From NCBI GenBank assembly GCA_965218985.1, contig CBDCMP010000007.1:620001-684000 (forward strand): 64,000 bases of DNA, written 5' to 3'. Shown here one piece after another: positions 56,584 through 63,770 of the stretch; within the stretch, counting starts at the first letter, position 1, and each line of letters starts with the position of its first letter. The translations under genes and the position numbers were made by a program. This DNA comes from Pseudopedobacter sp965218985. GTDB lineage: Bacteria > Bacteroidota > Bacteroidia > Sphingobacteriales > Sphingobacteriaceae. Under the pieces are notes generated by a model. The model had not been told where the DNA came from, made no database searches, and saw only the letters and a list, made by a program, of their open reading frames with translations.

Positions 56584-57345
56584 ATGCAGCAGACATCCTA
56601 CTTCAAACTCCGCCATCCTTTCAATTTTTCCCCTCACCGATTTGATCTAGGCAGACCATTTATCTTCAATAAATCATACGCAGATAACTTCTTTTTTCTT
56701 AAACTCTATGAGCTGAAAGAAGATGAATATCCGTCGTTTTACGAGTATCATTTAGCTTATTTTCTGAAGGAGAATAATGGAGAAGAAAAAGAGTTTTTCA
56801 GCTATGTCTATGAGCTCACTACGACTAGAATTCAGTATTATAAACAGCAAACTCCCTTCGGTTCGAAACATGCGATCAACAAGAATTCGCTTCACAAAGC
56901 CAATCAGTTTTTAAAGTTTCTACAATCCATCGACCAATGGAATCACCATAAATCTTTAGAGATTTTACTTGCTGAAAAAGAGGGTCAGATTCAAAATCTA
57001 AAGTCACAAATGGAAAATTTAGAAGCCCAAATCAAAGAGTTCACTCAATACGAATCCGCTGAGAAGATCAGCATTGTAGAAGGTAAACTGGCAACCGTCA
57101 TTGATTTATTCAGACAACTTCAGGAGCTGACTTCGCCTGATGAAAGAAAACTTTTCCGATCGCAAACCCAAAGCCCCTGGTATAAAATGCTCTCCAGATA
57201 TTTTCTACATGGAGAGAAGGAAATCCCAATTAACACCGCAAGAAATTACTTCCCTGCCAATAAAAACACCAGGCTTATCAAAGGTTCTGAAGTTGCCGAT
57301 GAAGACAAGATTTTTAAAATCATTCCAACCCGGCAACAGGACTGA
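56584..57345 (+). CDS. Hypothetical coiled-coil protein of mobilisable element
   Basis: 253 residues, no signal peptide or membrane span. Residues about 130-165 form a coiled coil (EILLAEKEGQIQNLKSQMEN and following), and the N-terminal part is rich in aromatic residues (FNFSPHRFDLGRPFIFNKSY). No known domain was recognised. It starts 7 bp after the HigA-like gene and lies upstream of the HTH gene of the mobilisation module, a place often held by uncharacterised proteins in Bacteroidota elements. Function unknown. Confidence 0.7.
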   Translation: MQQTSYFKLRHPFNFSPHRFDLGRPFIFNKSYADNFFFLKLYELKEDEYPSFYEYHLAYFLKENNGEEKEFFSYVYELTTTRIQYYKQQTPFGSKHAINKNSLHKANQFLKFLQSIDQWNHHKSLEILLAEKEGQIQNLKSQMENLEAQIKEFTQYESAEKISIVEGKLATVIDLFRQLQELTSPDERKLFRSQTQSPWYKMLSRYFLHGEKEIPINTARNYFPANKNTRLIKGSEVADEDKIFKIIPTRQQD

Positions 57346-57499
57346 TCCCTTGTTCACTCAGCACCCATGACCAAACGCCTCCCCTGGTCATTCAAAACCA
57401 CCCTTTCCTCCTGACTTTTGTAGGGCAATCAATGGAAGCTTTTAGAATTTATTTCTAAAGCTGCACCTAAACTATGAACCCTATAAAAAACTCCAAATC

Positions 57500-57769
57500 A
57501 TGTCAGTAGAAATCATCACCAAGGAAGACCTGGTGCAGTTCAAATCTGAACTGCTGTCCGAAATCGGTAAACTCGTTAGACCTTCAGAAAATCATGCAAA
57601 TCGACAATGGCTGAAAAGTGCAGAAGTCCGAAAACTATTAAAAATCTCTCCCGGAACTTTACAGAATTTGCGCATCAACGGAACGCTTCGTTATACCAAG
57701 ATTGGAGGAACGATGTATTATAAGTCAGCCGATATTACCCAACTTTTGGAAGGAGGAGATGATGCCTAG
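57500..57769 (+). CDS. Helix-turn-helix (MerR/excisionase-like) DNA-binding protein
   Basis: 89 residues. The C-terminal half is the HTH_17 fold: WLKSAEVRKLLKISPGTLQN followed by RINGTLRYTKIGGTMYYKSA, with the YTKIGG wing typical of excisionase-like proteins. The N-terminal half is a short helix. In Bacteroidota mobile elements such proteins control excision or replication initiation. The stop overlaps the next start codon, so the two are translationally coupled. Confidence 0.88.
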   Translation: MSVEIITKEDLVQFKSELLSEIGKLVRPSENHANRQWLKSAEVRKLLKISPGTLQNLRINGTLRYTKIGGTMYYKSADITQLLEGGDDA

Positions 57770-58040
57770 TCTGACCCAATTCTTAATTCCCATCACTCAG
57801 GATCAGCGTCTTCATTCCTCTCACCTTTGTCTGTACATTTCCATGTTTTCTCTTTGGGAAAGGAGCAGATTCCATAGTTCTTTTCGGATATCCAGAAGAC
57901 AACTGATGAAACTCAGTAAGATTAAATCTACCGCCACTTATCATAAGTGCATCAGGGAACTGGTCTCCCTCGGCTATATCAATTATGAACCTTCATACAA
58001 TCACTTTAAAGGAAGCCAGGCCTCCTTGTTCAATCCATAA
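57759..58040 (+). CDS. Small winged-helix-like protein of mobilisable element
   Basis: 93 residues from the ATG at 57759, which is preceded directly by AGGAGGAG, one of the few Shine-Dalgarno sites here; the longer frame from 57702 is less likely. The region FRISRRQLMKLSKIKSTATY, then HKCIRELVSLGYINYEPSYN, has the helix-turn-helix-wing character of replication-initiator or regulator proteins. It overlaps the stop of the upstream HTH gene. Members of this family are common just before mob genes in Bacteroidota, but their role has not been shown. Confidence 0.75.
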   Translation: MMPSLTQFLIPITQDQRLHSSHLCLYISMFSLWERSRFHSSFRISRRQLMKLSKIKSTATYHKCIRELVSLGYINYEPSYNHFKGSQASLFNP

Positions 58041-58079
58041 AAAAAGAAGAACGGGCAAAAGGCCACTACCGTCCATTAT

Positions 58080-58156
58080 GTTGGGAGCGAGTTAATGTTT
58101 TTGCTATACAAAAACCCCGAAACATCCACAATGGATGTTCCGGATCCCGCTCCCGT
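58080..58156. other. Nested inverted repeats, candidate oriT
   Basis: The outer pair GGGAGCG (58083-58089) and CGCTCCC (58148-58154) encloses an inner hairpin with 8-bp arms AACATCCA (58121-58128) and TGGATGTT (58132-58139) and a 3-base loop. The position, in the 170-bp non-coding space immediately upstream of mobC, is where relaxases nick in related elements. The nick site itself cannot be assigned. Confidence 0.5.
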
Positions 58157-58208
58157 TGGTCAACATTGTAAAGTATGAAACAAGAGAAAACCAGAAAGTA
58201 AACCACCC

Positions 58209-58586
58209 ATGACAACTTCTCCAGAAAATCAGGAATCAGTTAAAAGACGATTACCGGGCAGACCAAAGAAAGCAGTCCGTCGAAGTGATCTGCTGATGGT
58301 AAGACTCACGCCGACGGAAAGACATTTCATTGAAGAAAGGGCGAAGAAGGCGGGGCTAAAACCGAGCGATTGGTTTCGCAAAGCGGCCAAGAGTGCAAAG
58401 GTTTCTCCACGGTTCTCTATAGAGGAGAGCGGCTGGTTCAGGATGCTGGCAGGCCTGGCCAATAATCTCAACCAGTTGACCCACCTGGCCCACGTCGCAG
58501 GGCTGTTCTCCCTAGGGCTGAAATGCCAGCGCATGCTTCAGCAGATAGAGGAACTTCTCGCTAAAATCAACAGCCATGATGGGTAA
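58209..58586 (+). CDS. mobC: MobC-like relaxosome accessory protein
   Basis: 125 residues. After a basic N-terminus (RRLPGRPKKAVRRSDLLMV) comes a ribbon-helix-helix-like segment (VRLTPTERHFIEERAKKAG, LKPSDWFRKAAK) and the C-terminal MobC signature (LAGLANNLNQLTHLAHVAG). It binds oriT and helps the relaxase open the DNA. Its 3' end overlaps the start of the relaxase gene by 11 bases, so they are translated together. Confidence 0.9.
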   Translation: MTTSPENQESVKRRLPGRPKKAVRRSDLLMVRLTPTERHFIEERAKKAGLKPSDWFRKAAKSAKVSPRFSIEESGWFRMLAGLANNLNQLTHLAHVAGLFSLGLKCQRMLQQIEELLAKINSHDG

Positions 58587-59544
58587 GCCGATCACCGGAA
58601 GAAGCTTCGGAGGCTGTGTCCGCTATATCGTCAACAAACAAGAAGCAAAGCTATTATCCGCAGAGGGAGTTAGGATGGAAAACGCCGAAACCCTGATTCA
58701 GGATTTCAACCTGCAACGGAAAATGCGACCCGAACTTGGAAAAGCTGTGGGGCATCTGGTGCTGAGCTGGAGCAAAGAGGATGTTTCCAAACTGGATGAT
58801 CAAATCATGGTGGAAAGAGCGGAGGAATATATGCAAAGAATGAACATCCGCAATACGCAGTATGTCATAGTGCGCCATAGTGATCGGGAGCATCCGCATC
58901 TTCACCTCATTTACAACCGGGTGGACAATAATGGAAAAACCATCACCGATAAGAACAGCTTCGCTAAGAACATCCAAGCCTGCAAAGACATCACGCTGAA
59001 ATATGGCTACCATCTGGGGAAAGGCAAAGACCAGGTCAATCGAAATGCACTGCGTGGTAAGGAGAAGATCAGGTATGAACTTTATGATGCGATCAAAGCA
59101 GCCACCAGAAAAGCAACGAATTGGAAAGTAGTAGAAACGGAATTGCAAAAGCAGGGAATCCACATCCATTATAAATACCGTAGCGGAACTAATGAAGTAC
59201 AAGGCATCTCTTTTGAAAAAAACGGGCTCAAGTTCAAAGGATCTGCAATCGACCGAAGCTTCAGCTTTGCCCGTCTGGATGCGCAACTCTATCAGAATAA
59301 CCAGGTGCAGGAATACCATCAAACGAGGGCATCAAATCAGCATGAATGGGCTCACCAAATCAAAAAGGAACTCAAACAAGACCTCCAAACAAAACAACCG
59401 AATCATCCGGATGGAAATAAAAGTCTGCTGGAAACCTTACTGCAACCAGAATATGTCCCTATGGCAGACAGCACCGTCAGTGAAGAAGAGAAACGGCGGC
59501 GGAAAAGAAGGAAAAAAGAACAGAGGCAGGGAATGAGCAGATAA
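58576..59544 (+). CDS. mobB: Relaxase/mobilisation nuclease
   Basis: 322 residues. The catalytic tyrosine is Tyr17 in GGCVRYIVNKQEAKLL. The metal-binding motif III is HPHLHLIYNRV (His106, His108, His110), and GHLVLSWSKED is motif II. This is the MobB/MobA relaxase family (PF03432) of Bacteroidota. It nicks oriT and stays bound to the 5' end during transfer. The C-terminal tail is strongly basic (EEKRRRKRRKKEQRQG). The gene is intact. Confidence 0.95.
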   Translation: MMGKPITGRSFGGCVRYIVNKQEAKLLSAEGVRMENAETLIQDFNLQRKMRPELGKAVGHLVLSWSKEDVSKLDDQIMVERAEEYMQRMNIRNTQYVIVRHSDREHPHLHLIYNRVDNNGKTITDKNSFAKNIQACKDITLKYGYHLGKGKDQVNRNALRGKEKIRYELYDAIKAATRKATNWKVVETELQKQGIHIHYKYRSGTNEVQGISFEKNGLKFKGSAIDRSFSFARLDAQLYQNNQVQEYHQTRASNQHEWAHQIKKELKQDLQTKQPNHPDGNKSLLETLLQPEYVPMADSTVSEEEKRRRKRRKKEQRQGMSR

Positions 59545-59573
59545 AAAAAATAATCATCATTAACAATGAATTC

Positions 59574-60170
59574 ATGAATGAACTGGAAGAAAAAGTAGCG
59601 ATTCTGGAGGAGCTGATGCAGGGATTCTTAAAAAGGATGACGGTGATGGAAGCTGAAACACCCCAATTTTTGAAGGACTTCCTACAGCAATACCAGGAAA
59701 CGCTAAACGATATTACTGCTAGGATTGAAATAGCTAACAAACGGTATGACGATCAGAAGATACAGCAACAGATCGATGAAGTCAGAAAACTGATGGGCAC
59801 TATACCTAAAGTTATACACGTGAAAAACCATCATCATTTCGGGGCATGGTCAAAAAGTTTAATGATTGGATTAGCTGCCTGTTTCTTTTTGACCTCTACA
59901 TCCATAGGAACAGCCTTGTACCTAAATCACAGAAATGATCAGCTGAACAGCGAAGCTTTTAACTTCTGGCTGGTCAGGGCACTTTATCCGGAAGTGTCTA
60001 AGTCCATTGAAAATAAATTACAAGACGATCCGGATGCCTTCATCAAACGAGCGGAGAAGGCAATGGAAAAACAAAAGGCTGTTTCGGAGGCACAGCTTAA
60101 AGTTGATGAAGCGAGTAAACAGCAAAAGGAGGCCAAGGAGGATTTGGAGGAAGTGAAGTCTGGCGATTAG
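59574..60170 (+). CDS. Membrane-anchored coiled-coil protein of mobilisation module
   Basis: 198 residues. Residues 1-75 are coiled coil (LEEKVAILEELMQGF, QQQIDEVRKLMG), a single transmembrane helix is at about 95-117 (SLMIGLAACFFLTSTSIGTALYL), and residues 150-195 form a second charged coiled coil. No enzymatic motif was found. It follows the relaxase by 29 bp and a decayed second copy is present at 54849-55130, so it is a regular member of this kind of element, perhaps linking the relaxosome to the membrane or coupling protein. Confidence 0.85.
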   Translation: MNELEEKVAILEELMQGFLKRMTVMEAETPQFLKDFLQQYQETLNDITARIEIANKRYDDQKIQQQIDEVRKLMGTIPKVIHVKNHHHFGAWSKSLMIGLAACFFLTSTSIGTALYLNHRNDQLNSEAFNFWLVRALYPEVSKSIENKLQDDPDAFIKRAEKAMEKQKAVSEAQLKVDEASKQQKEAKEDLEEVKSGD

Positions 60171-60241
60171 TTGTAATTTTAAAGCTAAAGACAAGGAGCC
60201 TTTAAGTTAGTTCCTGCATCAATATTATTGCTTATTTATCA

Positions 60242-60496
60242 ATGACAATCGAATTTGTTATCTTTACAGATAGAGGTATGAAGGTCAGTACCAGAATGAA
60301 AGAACGTAAAATGGCAATGGTTGCCAGTAAAGTGAAATTGGAGGAAGAAGATTCTCTGGATGTAAAGTTTTGGCTAAATCAGCCTGTCGCAGACAGGATA
60401 GCTGAAGTTACGAGACTACGTCATGAGTACTATAGCTGGCTTTTAGGAGAATTTCCTCAACAAATGGAAAAAACTGTCATGCGAAAAAAACTATGA
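60242..60496 (+). CDS. Small charged protein of unknown function
   Basis: 84 residues if the first ATG is used; an internal ATG at codon 13 (MKVSTRMKERKMAM) is equally plausible. The C-terminal part (LNQPVADRIAEVTRLRHEYY, SWLLGEFPQQMEK) looks helical and resembles small regulators found near mobilisation genes, with no assigned role. It ends 30 bp before a large palindrome that likely stops transcription. Confidence 0.6.
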   Translation: MTIEFVIFTDRGMKVSTRMKERKMAMVASKVKLEEEDSLDVKFWLNQPVADRIAEVTRLRHEYYSWLLGEFPQQMEKTVMRKKL

Positions 60497-60527
60497 TTTT
60501 GGGAGTGTTAGCTTAACTCTGTCTGGG

Positions 60528-60575
60528 TTTCCTAATGAGGGGGTACCCCCTCATTAGGAAAGTCGATTTTTTATT
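60528..60575 (+). terminator. 34-bp perfect palindrome followed by a T tract
   Basis: TTTCCTAATGAGGGGGT (60528-60544) is followed without a spacer by its exact complement (60545-60561), then GTCGATTTTTT. It can form a 15-bp GC-rich stem and act as a terminator for the mobilisation operon. The absence of a loop and the perfect symmetry are unusual for a terminator, so a protein-binding site is an alternative. Confidence 0.6.
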
Positions 60576-60652
60576 TCTCATCGGTGCTGATATCCAACTT
60601 AAGCCTCCCCTCAAAAGTAATGGCTAATTGTTGCTTTTCAAATTCTTAAATC

Positions 60653-61384
60653 TTATTCATTTGCCACATTATCATAACTCCCCAAAACCTGGCTGCTAAC
60701 ATGTAGATATGGCAAGGTAATTTCCACATTTAGTTCAAAATCATAATCTATATCATTAAACCTAGTGATATTTACCATGAATTTATTAGGGGGATTAGAA
60801 TCATAAGTCATAAAATAACCGAATGGTTCAAAATTTATCTCAGACCACTGAAACTTCTCGCCAGTTCTTAAGTCAGCACCAAAGGAGTAGCCCATCATCC
60901 TTTTATAATGAGACGCATTGGAATATATAAAAATATTTACTTTTTCAGGAAAAGCTGAGCTTTTCTTGTCTAAAAGATAAGTTAGCACCCCAGCTTTTTC
61001 TCTTAATATTCCTGCTGCATCCGCACAAAGAAACATGAGTAATATTTGCTTTAAAACATTTTTAGGTTTTATGAGATAAGAACCGCTGGTTAGGTTTATA
61101 TTATTGCTTTCGCCCAATATTTTTTTACCTTGTTGTGCAAAATCGCAGAAAGCTTTCGCGTACCAGTTACCTGTGATATTGTTGCAATTCGCACATAAGC
61201 AATATTTTCCAAAACCTTTATGACTTCTTAGGTATTTCCCAAACAACCGACTTCTCTCTTCCACCATTTGTTCATGTTTTTGTACATAAATCAAGTCATT
61301 ATTGAAAGCACATTTTGGAGGGATATGCTCGAAGGTTAATTTAACATTTTTACCGCAAAGTATACAGCCCTGAAATGCTCCCAT
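60653..61384 (-). CDS. HNH-like zinc protein of unknown function
   Basis: 243 residues. The N-terminus has a CxxC pair (Cys7, Cys10), then LTFEHIPPK with His20, and a second CxC/CxxC group with following Asn (YCLCANCNNITGNWYAKAF, residues 61-79). The order CxxC - EH - CxxC - N is that of the HNH/His-Me finger fold, in which the His would be catalytic. The C-terminal ~150 residues are unknown beta-rich sequence. Proteins of this kind occur as cargo in mobile islands. It is 96 bp downstream of the next gene on the same strand. Confidence 0.55.
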   Translation of the reverse strand: MGAFQGCILCGKNVKLTFEHIPPKCAFNNDLIYVQKHEQMVEERSRLFGKYLRSHKGFGKYCLCANCNNITGNWYAKAFCDFAQQGKKILGESNNINLTSGSYLIKPKNVLKQILLMFLCADAAGILREKAGVLTYLLDKKSSAFPEKVNIFIYSNASHYKRMMGYSFGADLRTGEKFQWSEINFEPFGYFMTYDSNPPNKFMVNITRFNDIDYDFELNVEITLPYLHVSSQVLGSYDNVANE

Positions 61385-61480
61385 TTTTATTATTAAGGTT
61401 TTGTTTTTTTAACGTTTATTGATATTACAAAATAATAATATTTATTTCCCAACGAAGAGGTGGTTTTCTATGGCAGAAAA

Positions 61481-62155
61481 TTAAATAATCGGCAATTCTA
61501 ATAGAATGTTTTTAGTCATCTTTCCCCAGTTTGTTAATCTTTTATGGCTAACCCTAATAATATTTGGGTCTTGTTTCCAAGCGAGTTTGTTTTCAGAATC
61601 GGAAGATATTTTTAAAACAATGGATATTAAGCCTAGCGATTCATATGCATAAAAAGTGTTTCTTCCAAAATTTAAGAAATCACTTCTTGTTAGTGTCTTT
61701 AAATCTAACACCGTTAAACTATTTATGATATGACTAAATCGCTGATAAAATTCGAAAGTTATTTGTTCCTCAGCAAGATATTTCGTTGCAATTCCTAAAT
61801 ACTTTGCTTTTTCCTCATCATCGTATCTTTCTAGTGCTTTAATCGAAAATTTTCCGAATTTCTGTCTATAATTTTCATCAGTCTGAATTTTCTTTATCAT
61901 CAAGTTTCTTTTTTCATTTGGGATTTCGCCTACCGATTTTAAAAAGATGATAACCTTTTCAAGAAAAATAGCATCTCTAATACTAATGAATGTTTTTAGT
62001 CCCTTCACGAAATAAGAAATAATAGGTATACTTTCGCCTACAGAAAACAGGTTTTCAATTGTATAATCTGATAAATCACCAATAATATCTAACAGGTTTT
62101 CTTTAGCAATGGAAGTTTCTAATGAGGCACCTATACTATTTAAATTCTCATCCAT
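61481..62155 (-). CDS. Hypothetical helical protein
   Basis: 224 residues, not recognised. Mostly helical, with a weakly hydrophobic stretch at about 41-75 (ESIPIISYFVKGLKTFISIR, then AIFLEKVIIFLKSV) that could be a membrane-associated segment. It begins 19 bp after the HepT gene and is on the same strand, so it probably belongs to the XRE-MntA-HepT operon. A role as effector or accessory protein of that module is a guess. Confidence 0.6.
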   Translation of the reverse strand: MDENLNSIGASLETSIAKENLLDIIGDLSDYTIENLFSVGESIPIISYFVKGLKTFISIRDAIFLEKVIIFLKSVGEIPNEKRNLMIKKIQTDENYRQKFGKFSIKALERYDDEEKAKYLGIATKYLAEEQITFEFYQRFSHIINSLTVLDLKTLTRSDFLNFGRNTFYAYESLGLISIVLKISSDSENKLAWKQDPNIIRVSHKRLTNWGKMTKNILLELPII

Positions 62156-62173
62156 GATGTTGCTTATGAACTT

Positions 62174-62515
62174 TTAATCTATTTGAGAAATCTTCTCTAT
62201 AACCTTCTTCAGTTCAGGCAACCTATTTTCAACTATATCCCAAACAATTTGGTTATCAATGCCAAAATATTCGTGAATGATAAAGTTTCTGAAATCCTTG
62301 ATGATTCTCCATTCAATTTGCGGGTGAGCATTTTTAAAATCTTCAGAAACACGTGAGGCAGCTTCGCCAATAATTTCAAAATTTCGTTCTACCGCGTCCT
62401 TTGTTCTGGAATCATTTTCATAATCCTCATAACTCATGCCTTTAGTGTACTCAAGAATTTTTTGAATGGAGGACGTAATATCAGAAAGTAACAGAAGATT
62501 ATTTCTTTCAGACAT
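62174..62515 (-). CDS. hepT: HepT-like toxin (HEPN RNase domain)
   Basis: 113 residues, all-helical HEPN fold. The catalytic motif Rx4HxY is visible as RNFIIHEY (Arg76, His81, Tyr83), and IIGEAASRVSEDF is the preceding conserved helix. HepT toxins cleave RNA and are neutralised by the MntA nucleotidyltransferase through AMPylation of the motif tyrosine. The gene overlaps the end of mntA by 8 bases, the normal arrangement. Confidence 0.95.
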   Translation of the reverse strand: MSERNNLLLLSDITSSIQKILEYTKGMSYEDYENDSRTKDAVERNFEIIGEAASRVSEDFKNAHPQIEWRIIKDFRNFIIHEYFGIDNQIVWDIVENRLPELKKVIEKISQID

Positions 62516-62801
62516 GAATGAGGTGTTTCTCTACGACTGGAAGATATTGGGGTTTGACGCTCCTTCTGGAAACCAGGTCAATCTTCTGTTTGAAAAGGTC
62601 TTCAAATTCATGGGCGAGTCTGATATATTCATATCCGCCTATTTTAGAATTGAAATCAACTAAAATATCGATGTCGCTTTGCTCATTGAAATCCCCACGG
62701 GCAAAAGAACCAAACAGTCCTAATTCTGAGATATGATATTTCTGAGATAAAGCCGGTTTATTAGCTTTTAAAATATTTATGATTTCTCCGGGACTATACA
62801 T
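62508..62801 (-). CDS. mntA: MntA-like nucleotidyltransferase antitoxin
   Basis: 97 residues with the minimal nucleotidyltransferase signature LGLFGSFARGDFNEQSDIDI: the GS pair (31-32) and the metal-binding Asp43 and Asp45. It inactivates HepT by adding AMP to its catalytic-motif tyrosine. It begins 2 bases after the stop of the XRE regulator, and hepT overlaps its 3' end, so the three genes form one transcript. Confidence 0.95.
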   Translation of the reverse strand: MYSPGEIINILKANKPALSQKYHISELGLFGSFARGDFNEQSDIDILVDFNSKIGGYEYIRLAHEFEDLFKQKIDLVSRRSVKPQYLPVVEKHLIHV

Positions 62802-62803
62802 GC

Positions 62804-63187
62804 TTATTTATTTTTCAGAATTTCCACTTTCTCTCTTTCGCTAGCCAACAACCTCTCATAAAGTTCGACAACTTTGTCTAAAGGATTAAAAGTTGGGCTT
62901 ATAAAAACAGATGCTGCCTGATCATGATTATTAACAGTATTAGCAATTATATTAACCACTGCTTCTTCATTAAAATTTTTAATAGATTCCGTTGGCACAC
63001 CCAGCACCTTAGCAATCTTCTCCAAAACCTCCTCCTCAATCGCCTCACTCTGCTCCAACCTCGATACCTGCTGTTGTGTGATGCCCAATTCCTGCGCTAA
63101 GAATTCCTGTTTGATTCCACGAATCTCGCGGATACGGCAGATTTTTCTTCCAATATGCATTTTCTGAGGTTGAGTTGAGGTTTCCAT
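62804..63187 (-). CDS. XRE family transcriptional regulator
   Basis: 127 residues from the ATG at 63187; a longer frame to 63310 would overlap the divergent gene and lacks conserved sequence. Residues about 12-65 are an XRE HTH (KICRIREIRGIKQEFLAQEL, GITQQQVSRLEQSEAI). The C-terminal helix (LDKVVELYERLLASEREKVEIL) is a likely dimer-forming coiled coil. It is probably the autoregulator of the operon with mntA and hepT. The 121-bp space to the divergent gene at 63309 should contain both promoters. Confidence 0.88.
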   Translation of the reverse strand: METSTQPQKMHIGRKICRIREIRGIKQEFLAQELGITQQQVSRLEQSEAIEEEVLEKIAKVLGVPTESIKNFNEEAVVNIIANTVNNHDQAASVFISPTFNPLDKVVELYERLLASEREKVEILKNK

Positions 63188-63308
63188 AATCCAAATATAT
63201 AAAAAAGCTGGCTGGTTCCTTACAACACGAAATGAGTAAAAAACAACAGTCCATTGTGATTTACCGGGATTATACTCCGGTCTTTTGTGATAAACAATTC
63301 CAAATACC

Positions 63309-63770
63309 ATGGAGAATCAACAAAAAACACCAGAAATCAAAGGCACTTCACTCAGTGAAGAGGAGCAGCTCAATCCCATGAAAGCCATCTTTAATTTTTT
63401 TGATGCCACATCGCAGGAGTATCTTCGAAAAGAACTGTGGGAGCTATTGAAAGCGGCATTGTCCACCAATTGCTGGACATTTGAAAATGAACCTGGAACT
63501 GTACTGGATGTGAAAAAGAAACTGGAGCATTTAATGGAGGCGTTCTATTTACTGTTGAAAATAAAGGAGGATGATGATGGGGAAATCATATTGGAGATAC
63601 ACCAAGCTGGAAGTGAAGAACAGATAAAAAAAGAACGTGACGAACTATACCAGCTCTATGATGTATTGAATGAATATAGAGGACGGATCAAACGGTTGAC
63701 GAAGCCAGAGATCGCCGACCCTTATCTCGCCATCAAAGCTTTGTTTTCACATCATGCGCTGGAGGAGTGA
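63309..63770 (+). CDS. Hypothetical acidic helical protein
   Basis: 153 residues, predicted helical, with LDVKKKLEHLMEAFYLLLK (residues about 61-80) as its most regular helix. No known domain was recognised. It is divergent from the XRE gene. Its 3' end overlaps the start of the next gene by 17 bases, and that product has a similar helix, so the two may be diverged duplicates. Proteins of this style accompany regulators on Bacteroidota conjugative elements. Confidence 0.65.
   Translation: MENQQKTPEIKGTSLSEEEQLNPMKAIFNFFDATSQEYLRKELWELLKAALSTNCWTFENEPGTVLDVKKKLEHLMEAFYLLLKIKEDDDGEIILEIHQAGSEEQIKKERDELYQLYDVLNEYRGRIKRLTKPEIADPYLAIKALFSHHALEE

Larger units (their letters stand above)
57500..60496 (+). 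mobile_element. Mobilisation module of an integrative/mobilisable element
   Basis: Six consecutive + strand genes (HTH protein, small initiator-like protein, MobC, relaxase, membrane coiled-coil protein, small charged protein) with an oriT-like region before mobC. There are no conjugation (Tra/T4SS) genes, so it is mobilisable in trans. No integrase or clear att site is in the window, so the outer borders are unknown. Confidence 0.75.

Noticed and set aside
58654..59322. 222-codon - strand frame inside the relaxase gene
   Set aside because: Antisense shadow of a relaxase with all catalytic motifs; its hydrophobic composition is a by-product of codon use on the other strand.
63188..63310. N-terminal extension of the XRE regulator to 63310
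   Set aside because: The extra 41 residues are unlike the family and would leave no promoter space before the divergent gene; METSTQPQKM at 63187 is a natural start.
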